Positions 15,670 through 22,081 of a stretch of DNA of 22,081 nucleotides are shown here, in pieces. The DNA is from DASYAN01 sp036501345. GTDB lineage: Bacteria; Chloroflexota; Ktedonobacteria; Ktedonobacterales; Ktedonobacteraceae. The DNA lies in contig DASYAN010000241.1 of assembly GCA_036501345.1 (NCBI GenBank), forward strand, positions 1-22,081. The letters run 5' to 3'. Each line of letters begins with the position of its first letter. The first letter of the stretch is position 1. The position numbers were made by a program, and so were the translations under genes. The notes beneath the pieces were generated by a model, which searched no databases, had not been told where the DNA came from, and was given only the letters and a program-made list of their open reading frames with translations.

Positions 15670-15714
15670 AGAGATAAACGTGCTATGAGTAAGTGGGCGC
15701 GTCTGCTCGAACAC

Positions 15715-17811
15715 TCATCGACGGGTACGCAAGAACAGAGCCCAAGTATAGAAAAGCATCACCGGGATGAGCAACAGGCGATAGCCGACCAGCATGCTGA
15801 AGTATTCCATACTGCCCCCGACCAGCATACCCAGGAGGTTCGAGGCAAAAGCGATGTCTGCAGTCTCACTATCGCGAAATGAGTTGGTGAAGATGATGTT
15901 GGCTAGAAAGATTGGGGAAAAGACCAGCACACTTGCCAGCACATAGCGCAGCAGCGGGTTGCCCAGCAACAGGGCTTCTGGCGGCACAAGAATATTGAGT
16001 AGCAGTGCTCCAAACAGTAGCAGGTAGAATGGGGTAATGCGCTGGATCTTGAGTCGTTTGTTCACCAATACGGCTAGCAGCACACTGCTGAGGATGGCGA
16101 ACATAACTAGGGAGTTGACCAGCCAGGTACTGCCAAATAGCAGTGCGAAGGTAGTGAGGCTCTTGACCTCCAGCAGCATGAAGGCGGCCCCCAGAAAGAA
16201 CATGTGCCAGTTAAAACGCTTTAGGGTGTACCGAGGTGCTAACGCTAGAGTGCCTCCAACAGCGAATAGAGCAACTACAGCCAGCCCCTGGATATAGAGT
16301 AGGGGAAAGCTGCGGTCGTACAGATAAAGGAAAGGCCAATCATCGGTTGCTGTTGGGAGCGAGGTCACTGAATAGTAGCCCTCACCTGTGATGGCCATAT
16401 TTTGGTTCGATTGCCATTTGCGATAGGGGCCAAACTCCTTTTTCGGTAAGGTTGCCAGTCTTGGTCCTGCCATAATGACTGTAGCATTTCCCAGGCGGCC
16501 ATAGGTAAAGACGAGCGGTTTCTGATTGAAGGTATTACCAGCCATGTTGACCAGCTTTTGCACCAGCCACTGGTCACGGTAGTAGTTGTAGAGCACTACC
16601 ATGCCATTCTTAGTCAGATGGGCTTGTGCTGTCTTGATGGAATCCTGGGTCAACAGAAAACTCTCCAGTCGCAAGCTTGTATTACTCGAGGTGAGAGTGA
16701 GTGAGTCAGTTTCGCCGAAGATGATCAGATCAAAGTGCTCGGTGGTATTCTGCAGGAAGTTACGACCATCGTTGATAACGACATGCACACGTGGATCGCT
16801 GTAGGGATGGTCTGGATTGTAGAGAGCACCGAGGTGCTGGATCGTGGGGTCGATCTCTACAGCCGTGATCGATTTGGCGCCGTAAGCCAGTGCGGTGGCG
16901 ACATCAGATCCGCTACCCGCGCCCAGGATTAGCACGTTGTTGAATGATTTACCGGGAAAGACTTGGTACATGCGTCGGTAGAAGGGCTCCTTGTATTGCC
17001 AGGGAATCATTACCTGATGACCAACATTGTTGACGCTGATACCATAGCCATGCGGGTTGGCAGGGTAAAGCAAAATCTTGTAATAGGGTGACCAGTAAGC
17101 ACCTTGTTGCATGAGAAAGACAAGAACCAGACTTACCAACAAGACCAGGGCGTTGGGAATAATTGACCGCCAGCTACTCAGCAGCAGAACCAATAGTGTC
17201 AAGATACCAAACCAGACGAGCGGTGGCATACTAAAGTAGGCAATAATAGAGAAGAGGGCAATGCCTGCCAAGCTGCCGATGATGTCAAAAGTGTACCCAG
17301 TGAGTGGCAGAATCTCTCTGAATAACAGACCAAAGGAGCGACTCAGAGGGATGAAACAGGCGGTCACTAGCCCAAATATAATGGGTAGGACAATGAAATT
17401 TTCCTGGTACGTGATACCATTCCCAAAATAGAGCACCTGGGTTGACTGAATACGTATATCGTAGCGATTCACCATAACGATATAGATAAGTAGCAATACC
17501 ATGATTGGGAAGGGTGGAAACCAGAAACGTTTGCGACGTGCTGTGAGCATGCCCAATCCAATACCAAGGATAGAGGCTAGTAGAATAAAATTAGTGAAAT
17601 AGCTTAGATAACGGACATAGGACGGTATCCAGCGGATGCAGGCTAATTCAAAGAATAGCATGGTAAATGCTAGGAGCAATATACGTATACGCGGATTGGC
17701 GATAAACATGCGTTTTGATAGAATGAACCACCTTTTTTGTTTTCCATCTTCATCTTGCTTGCTATGTTCATCTCGTGCTTCTGCCTCAGATCCAATCTTG
17801 TAGTTACTCAT
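15715..17811 (-). CDS. Polytopic membrane protein with spermidine synthase-like domain
   Basis: From the ATG at 17811 the product has 698 residues. Seven or so membrane helices (about 42-235) precede a soluble Rossmann domain of the spermidine/spermine synthase type: ILGAGSGSD (295-303, nucleotide-binding loop), VEIDP with Glu319, INDGR with Asp348, and DLIIFGETDS starting at Asp361. After DDWPFLY (490-496) come five or six more helices, the first with FLGAAFMLLEVKSLT (539-553). This membrane-synthase-membrane layout is a known family of unclear substrate; several catalytic acidic residues are kept, so decarboxylated-SAM or SAM chemistry is possible. A TTG at 17844 with GAAGGA upstream would add 11 residues; the ATG has AAGGG nine bases upstream. 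Its promoter follows hairpin copy 2, suggesting co-regulation with the gene at 13726. Confidence 0.85.
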   Translation of the reverse strand: MSNYKIGSEAEARDEHSKQDEDGKQKRWFILSKRMFIANPRIRILLLAFTMLFFELACIRWIPSYVRYLSYFTNFILLASILGIGLGMLTARRKRFWFPPFPIMVLLLIYIVMVNRYDIRIQSTQVLYFGNGITYQENFIVLPIIFGLVTACFIPLSRSFGLLFREILPLTGYTFDIIGSLAGIALFSIIAYFSMPPLVWFGILTLLVLLLSSWRSIIPNALVLLVSLVLVFLMQQGAYWSPYYKILLYPANPHGYGISVNNVGHQVMIPWQYKEPFYRRMYQVFPGKSFNNVLILGAGSGSDVATALAYGAKSITAVEIDPTIQHLGALYNPDHPYSDPRVHVVINDGRNFLQNTTEHFDLIIFGETDSLTLTSSNTSLRLESFLLTQDSIKTAQAHLTKNGMVVLYNYYRDQWLVQKLVNMAGNTFNQKPLVFTYGRLGNATVIMAGPRLATLPKKEFGPYRKWQSNQNMAITGEGYYSVTSLPTATDDWPFLYLYDRSFPLLYIQGLAVVALFAVGGTLALAPRYTLKRFNWHMFFLGAAFMLLEVKSLTTFALLFGSTWLVNSLVMFAILSSVLLAVLVNKRLKIQRITPFYLLLFGALLLNILVPPEALLLGNPLLRYVLASVLVFSPIFLANIIFTNSFRDSETADIAFASNLLGMLVGGSMEYFSMLVGYRLLLIPVMLFYTWALFLRTRR

Positions 17812-17904
17812 TTCGTAGTGCCCTTCTAGATAGATATTCTCCAATAACTTTCCTTCAATGAAAGCTTGCTGTAGCTTTGTGTGCGGGGATCTAGTTATAG
17901 AGAA

Positions 17905-17933
17905 AAGATAAACTTATGAGGCTATCTTTTCAA
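17905..17933 (-). promoter_or_regulatory. Promoter of the membrane spermidine synthase-like gene
   Basis: On the minus strand TTGAAA (17933-17928), a 17-base spacer and TATCTT (17910-17905) precede the gene, giving a start site near 17898. The -35 box is the tail of the hairpin element, as in copy 1. Confidence 0.6.
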
Positions 17934-17985
17934 GGGAGAAGGAGGGACAATTGTGCGCCGTGTAAGTGAGAATTGTCCCTGTTTC
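17929..17985 (-). repeat. Hairpin element, copy 2 (ends in the -35 of the 17811 gene)
   Basis: Read on the minus strand: GAAAC (17985-17981), stem arm AGGGACAATT (17980-17971), variable loop, arm AATTGTCCCT (17952-17943), then CCTTCTCCCTTGAA (17942-17929). It matches copy 1 at 13494-13549 in arms and flanks but has a 10 bp core stem and a different loop. Confidence 0.85.
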
Positions 17986-18077
17986 CCCCTGTACGGGCGT
18001 GCAAGCTTCTCCTATACTGATCCTTAAACCCTGTCTAGAAAGGATTGTTGACATATTACAGAGTTAGGAATATCTTT

Positions 18078-21000
18078 GTGAGCACTGTCTTCTCTGAAAA
18101 ACCAGTGGCATCCTTGGCTGATAAGCTGCCAGTAGTAGCACGCTTGGTGCCCCTTCGCTCGTGGCTTTTGTGCTGGGAAATCTATCCTATTGTGCTGGTA
18201 GCGGCTTTCCTGCGGCTCTATCAGTTCAATACTACCGAATTTGAGGCCGATGAGGCCAATTACTTTCAGATGGCACGCTATGCTGTTACCCATGGCTTGA
18301 TTCCCGCTACCTCAAATCTAGCTTCTATCAATATCTATAATCCGCCTGCTTCCATTGACCTTTTCATGCTTCCAGCAGCATTCACGAATGATCCATTGTG
18401 GGTAGCGATCAGCGTGGCTATTGTAATGACAATCTCAGTTGTGCTCACCTATGGCTTCGTGCGCTGTTACTATGGTCGAGTGGCTGCAACTATTGCCGCG
18501 CTGATGTATGGAACACTCTTTCGAACTGTCGTCTATTCGCGTTCTATTTGGAACACAAACCTCCTACCACTCTTTGTGTTGCTTTTTGTGATGGCCCTAT
18601 TTAGGGGAGTTGTTGCACGTCGCAAAGGCTGGCTCTTCCCAGCTCTGTTCCTGCTTGGTCTCCTTATTCAACTCCATGCTACTGGAGTCTTGATGATTAT
18701 TCCCTTGGGCATGGCACTGCTTCTGGCTCCTGCCACCATCCGCTGGCAGGATCTTGCACTTGGCTTGCTCTCTGTTTTCGTCTTCTACTTTCCTTATCTG
18801 GTGTGGGAAGTCTCTAGCCGTTTTTACGATATACATATACTTGTACAAACTTTTCTGCATCCCCAGCAAAAAGCGGTTTTTGATAACCAAGCCTGGCTGC
18901 TGTATCAGACCCTGTTCAATCCCTATGATATTCTTTCTCCCCAGAATCCATACCACTGGTTCAAAAACATTCTCCCATATCTGGACGAGTCCTCAATGCT
19001 CTGGCAGCTAGCTCCTTATCTTACCTGGATCAGTATACTACTGATCTATTTAGTTATTGCGTGCACAATCATAACATTGGTACTAGCGGTTTTGCCACGG
19101 GGCATATCGAGCGAATCGAGTATAGCGGACACGAAAAATCGTGCCTTGACCGATGGCGACCGTGTGTCCTTTGGGGGTGAATTGAGTGATGGATCGCCAT
19201 TGGTTGGGATGCATCCGTGGAGACATGTTCGTTGCTATTGGTCACGCCTGCGCAACTCGCCATATCGTTGTGGGCTTCTTGTGTTGGTTTGTTGGCAAGT
19301 GGTACTTCCGATCATCCTTGCGCATCATTCGCTTCCTTTATATCAGCATTATTTTCTCTTTCTGATGCCTGGTCCCTTTATTCTGGTTGGGATCATCCTG
19401 GCCAAAACTGCTGGGTGGTTACGGAACCCAAAGAAAGTGATAATACCTGGATATATCCAGCGCTATGGGACGTATATCACCTTGGCTGGTCTGATGATGG
19501 CGGCCCAAGTGATCGGAGCAATGCTGGATACAAGTGATACCTTCTATTCAGCATTGCTTATGAGTGGCCCGTTGTGGCAAGTTATCGCAGTGAGCTTGTT
19601 GGTGACGGCCTCGGTTTTGCTCGTCTATAGCTTCGTGCGCCGCTACTACGGTCGAGGAGCGGCAGCGCTTGCCGCACTGATGTATGGAATACTCTTTCGA
19701 GTTCTCGCCTACTCACCTTCACAATGGAATGTAAAGCTCCTGCCACTCTTTGTCGCGCTCTTCGTGATGACGCTGCTTTGGGGGATTATTGCACGTGGCA
19801 AGGGCTGGCTCTTCCCTGCCCTGCTTCTGCTTGGTTTTCTGATGCAACTCTACCCTGCAGCAATCCTGATGATCGCTCCTGTGGGCATTGCAGTGCGATT
19901 GGCTCCTGGCACTACGCGCTGGCGCGATCTTGTCCTTGGCTTGCTTTCCCTCTTGATCATTGACCTCCCTGATCTGTTGGGGAACATCTCTCTGGTTGTT
20001 GCCAGTGTGGTCACCACACTGGTACTGGCGCTCTGGTCATGGAACTCATCGGGTGCAAATATTGATAGTCATACTGGGCTCCTGATCGATGGTAACCATG
20101 TGCCATTTGGGTATGAACTGGATGATGGATCGTCATCGTTAGGGACAACATATTCATGGCGTCCGTGGGGATATGTTCGTCACTATTGGTCTCATTTGCG
20201 TAACTCACCTTCTCGTTGTGGATCTCTTATATTGCTCTGTTGGCAATGGGTGCCACTGATGATCTTTTTTCATCAATCTACCACTTTTGCTCGGCAGTAT
20301 TTCCTTTTCTTTCTTCTGCCTGCTCCCTGTATCCTAGCTGGTATCTTCCTGGCCAAAACTGTGGATTGGTTACGAAGCAATGAGGGAAAGACTCTATACA
20401 GGTACATGCGCCATTATGGGGTGTATGCTCTGGCTGGTCTGATCATCATGGCCCAATTTATCGGAAGTACGGCGGGCATCTTCGATATCGATCTTGGTCA
20501 CTATAGCAATGGTTATGCTATGCCGGCGGTCCCCGGTTATGACTTGCGCTCCCTACGCACTGCCATCACTGCGGCTGATCAGCTAGCACAACGGAATCAT
20601 TTGAAAAGAGTCTATATATCGACAGATTGGACTACGCAGGATCAGCTTCAATTGCTAAGTACCCAGATGCATACCCCTGTTACCCTGTTCGATGCGAATT
20701 GTGTTCCGCTTCCCAGTCTTGCCGAGGGACCTGCTGTTATGCTGATAGGGCCTTACAACTATTGGGTGTATGATCTGGCAATGGAAGTTGCAACAGTAAC
20801 GTTGAAAGGCATGGTCGGTAAACCCATCGCATCCGGTGGCTCTCCATTTGGTCTCTACATTGTCACTCCTAAGCCAGAACAAGCCATCCCGTCTACCCAA
20901 AAATTATCTATCAATCATGGAAATGACTTGGAACGTGGCATTTCTGGACAATATCTCAATGATACCGACTGGCTGGTGACCCGCTGGAGCCTGACGCATT

Positions 21001-21275
21001 CGGCTTCACCGGACTATCGCACAACATATACATATACGATGAGACAAGTTTCACCTTTACCTAGCTCTGGCTATACGATGACCCAGTGTCGTTTCACTGC
21101 CATGCGAGCAGGCGATCAAGTCCTCATTCCCTTTGTTCAAGATAATCCCTCACAAGACAAGCATAGAGCCACCATGCCGAAAATTAGTGTGGAAGCGCTA
21201 TTTTCCGAGACAAAACCAATCTACTTGCACGATGGTCCGTTCACGTTTCTATCCTTTGCTACTGCAGAGACTTGA
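18078..21275 (+). CDS. Large GT-C membrane glycosyltransferase with internal duplication
   Basis: With the GTG at 18078 (AGGA eight bases upstream) the product has 1065 residues; two TTG codons at 18045 and 18048 lie too close to AAAGGA to be good starts. The N-terminus has a membrane helix, then a first outer loop FEADEANYFQMARY whose Asp58-Glu59 is the expected GT-C catalytic pair. Many helices follow. Residues 106-479 and 498-803 are homologous, so the transmembrane core is duplicated. The second copy lacks the catalytic loop and about 70 residues corresponding to the loop after VWEVSSRFYD. Residues 820-1065 form a soluble outer domain. It probably glycosylates envelope components with a lipid-linked donor. 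The promoter is unclear: TATACT at 18013-18018 without a good -35. It is divergent from the spermidine synthase-like gene, with hairpin copy 2 between them. Confidence 0.8.
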   Translation: MSTVFSEKPVASLADKLPVVARLVPLRSWLLCWEIYPIVLVAAFLRLYQFNTTEFEADEANYFQMARYAVTHGLIPATSNLASINIYNPPASIDLFMLPAAFTNDPLWVAISVAIVMTISVVLTYGFVRCYYGRVAATIAALMYGTLFRTVVYSRSIWNTNLLPLFVLLFVMALFRGVVARRKGWLFPALFLLGLLIQLHATGVLMIIPLGMALLLAPATIRWQDLALGLLSVFVFYFPYLVWEVSSRFYDIHILVQTFLHPQQKAVFDNQAWLLYQTLFNPYDILSPQNPYHWFKNILPYLDESSMLWQLAPYLTWISILLIYLVIACTIITLVLAVLPRGISSESSIADTKNRALTDGDRVSFGGELSDGSPLVGMHPWRHVRCYWSRLRNSPYRCGLLVLVCWQVVLPIILAHHSLPLYQHYFLFLMPGPFILVGIILAKTAGWLRNPKKVIIPGYIQRYGTYITLAGLMMAAQVIGAMLDTSDTFYSALLMSGPLWQVIAVSLLVTASVLLVYSFVRRYYGRGAAALAALMYGILFRVLAYSPSQWNVKLLPLFVALFVMTLLWGIIARGKGWLFPALLLLGFLMQLYPAAILMIAPVGIAVRLAPGTTRWRDLVLGLLSLLIIDLPDLLGNISLVVASVVTTLVLALWSWNSSGANIDSHTGLLIDGNHVPFGYELDDGSSSLGTTYSWRPWGYVRHYWSHLRNSPSRCGSLILLCWQWVPLMIFFHQSTTFARQYFLFFLLPAPCILAGIFLAKTVDWLRSNEGKTLYRYMRHYGVYALAGLIIMAQFIGSTAGIFDIDLGHYSNGYAMPAVPGYDLRSLRTAITAADQLAQRNHLKRVYISTDWTTQDQLQLLSTQMHTPVTLFDANCVPLPSLAEGPAVMLIGPYNYWVYDLAMEVATVTLKGMVGKPIASGGSPFGLYIVTPKPEQAIPSTQKLSINHGNDLERGISGQYLNDTDWLVTRWSLTHSASPDYRTTYTYTMRQVSPLPSSGYTMTQCRFTAMRAGDQVLIPFVQDNPSQDKHRATMPKISVEALFSETKPIYLHDGPFTFLSFATAET
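18393..20486 (+). repeat. Diverged internal gene duplication (two ~0.9-1.1 kb units)
   Basis: Unit 1 is about 18393-19514 and unit 2 about 19569-20486. Corresponding protein landmarks are FVRCYYGRVAATIAALMYG with FVRRYYGRGAAALAALMYG; RRKGWLFPALFLLG with RGKGWLFPALLLLG; and HYWSHLRNSPSRCG with CYWSRLRNSPYRCG. DNA identity remains visible in the same blocks, so the event is old but not ancient. Unit 2 carries an internal deletion of about 200 bases. Confidence 0.85.
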
Positions 21276-21302
21276 CCTGTTCAGTAATCAATGTTTCCTG
21301 AA

Positions 21303-21326
21303 GGTATCATTGGCTGCAACGATACC
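21303..21326. terminator. Hairpin between convergent genes
   Basis: GGTATCATTG (21303-21312) pairs with CAACGATACC (21317-21326) with one mismatch and a four-base loop. It lies between the stop codons of the large glycosyltransferase gene and the sensor-domain gene, consistent with a bidirectional terminator. No T-tract is present. Confidence 0.45.
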
Positions 21327-21348
21327 TCCAAGAATGCCCTTTGGGATC

Positions 21349-22081
21349 TCACAACGTCCACATCCTAGCGTTAGTATAAGCTGCCTCAGTGTTTCCGTTA
21401 GCAGAAACGCTAAACTGTCCCTGGCTGTATGAGCTGTCTGTTATAGTAATAATATCCTGCTGATTGACATAGAGATCGAAAGTGCTCCCGTTTGCAACTG
21501 CAGCAATCACATTAGATTGATTTAGTCCAGTCACTATTGCCCCGCTAGAACCTGATTGCAACGTTTGGCCAGAAGAAAAACCGTCCCAGCGATACAATTG
21601 ATAAGACCCATCCTGACAAACTTGAAAAGAATAGGCATGTGCTTGGCTCATCGTATCACGTAGTACTATTCCACCGCAGCTTCCCTGGATAATTTGCATT
21701 TGGACCTCCAAGGTGAAATTGCTGGCCTGGGGACTCGCATGGCAGGAGTCGAAACCATTTTGTGATGTCTCGATGGCATGGTATGCACCTCCTATGAACT
21801 GGCAAGCCCATCCACCATTAGAGCTAGGAGAAGATGTATCCTGCCATCCATAGCCTCTGCTGTTATCGCTCAACGGGTCATCAAGTGCCAGTGTTCCACT
21901 GGGGGGATAGGGGTCAGAGTTTGCTGCTGTTGGAGTTGGAGTTGGAGTTGGAGTTGGAGTTGAGGAAGGACTAGGTGGGTTTGTGTTGGAACCAGAGCTA
22001 GCAGGGTTTGTGTTAGAACCAGAACCAGAACTAGGAGAGTTTGTGTTAGTTCCATTAGTCGCATTTGAATTGGAGCTATTA
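21349..22081 (-). CDS. C-terminal part of a secreted/sensor domain protein (partial at window edge)
   Basis: The frame is open from the window edge to the stop at 21349, about 243 residues, so the gene starts beyond 22081. The visible part begins with an Asn/Ser/Thr/Gly-rich linker containing SNTNP-type repeats, then an (TP)n stretch. After that a ~190-residue beta-rich domain starts at SGTLALDDPLSDNSRGYGW and contains four cysteines (WACQF, DSCHA, GSCGG, VCQDG), suited to disulfides outside the cell. The layout resembles the extracytoplasmic C-termini of Ktedonobacteria Ser/Thr kinases, in which a Pro/Thr linker joins a membrane helix to a concanavalin/DUF1080-like sensor domain. The kinase part is not in view, so this is an inference. 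An ATG at 21873 gives a shorter frame but splits the domain and is rejected. Confidence 0.7.
   Translation of the reverse strand, partial: NSSNSNATNGTNTNSPSSGSGSNTNPASSGSNTNPPSPSSTPTPTPTPTPTAANSDPYPPSGTLALDDPLSDNSRGYGWQDTSSPSSNGGWACQFIGGAYHAIETSQNGFDSCHASPQASNFTLEVQMQIIQGSCGGIVLRDTMSQAHAYSFQVCQDGSYQLYRWDGFSSGQTLQSGSSGAIVTGLNQSNVIAAVANGSTFDLYVNQQDIITITDSSYSQGQFSVSANGNTEAAYTNARMWTL
21929..21958. repeat. Hexanucleotide microsatellite, five GTTGGA units
   Basis: Five perfect GTTGGA copies encode the Thr-Pro repeat of the linker on the minus strand. Copy-number change keeps the frame and would only alter linker length. Confidence 0.85.

Noticed and set aside
21870..22064. Leu/Gln-rich 64-codon minus ORF at the right edge
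   Set aside because: It is an out-of-frame reading of the Thr-Pro microsatellite; the true frame joins the downstream domain without a stop.

Overview
The window reads as a chromosomal accessory stretch of a large-genome filamentous Gram-positive-like bacterium, most likely a Ktedonobacteria member of Chloroflexota. This is an inference from the gene style: a Pro/Thr-linked cysteine-bearing extracellular sensor domain, a membrane-embedded spermidine-synthase-like protein, long GT-C membrane glycosyltransferases, a Uma2 nuclease, and many decayed mobile-element scraps. No rRNA, tRNA or CRISPR array was seen.

The left third (1-9800) is a graveyard of accessory genes. It opens with an unrecognised protein carrying three 95-residue repeats (minus strand). 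Next come IS end sequences abutting a 5'-truncated DUF4365 gene and a probably frameshifted partner. A class II Fic AMP-transferase gene follows, with a consensus promoter and repeated operator-like half-sites; a relic copy of that promoter region lies beyond its 3' end. A coiled-coil SF1 helicase gene and a Gln/Pro-rich gene are both cut off at the two ends of one ~370 bp IS-derived element. A Uma2 gene, a ~194 bp MITE-like element and an orphan IS200/IS605 right end with the 3' part of an omegaRNA complete this part.

The middle (9780-12000) holds a 77-residue HTH protein, then a promoter-equipped 98-residue peptide gene. That peptide has a GG-type leader (LTDEDLEQVTG) and a Gly/Trp/Phe-rich core with three FSPFWGGG repeats, and looks like a RiPP precursor with no modification enzymes beside it. 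A cyclophilin-type PPIase gene follows, whose Shine-Dalgarno sequence lies in a hairpin, and then a perfect 20 bp terminator stem.

The right part (12087-21275) is a surface-glycan or cell-envelope neighbourhood: a zinc-motif sugar C-methyltransferase, two GT-C membrane glycosyltransferases (one with a large internal duplication) and a polytopic membrane protein with a spermidine-synthase-like domain. Two copies of a ~56 bp hairpin element sit in the two divergent intergenic regions. Each ends in the -35 box of the promoter it points into, suggesting coordinated control. The window closes with the 3' end of a secreted or kinase-linked sensor domain gene running off the edge.
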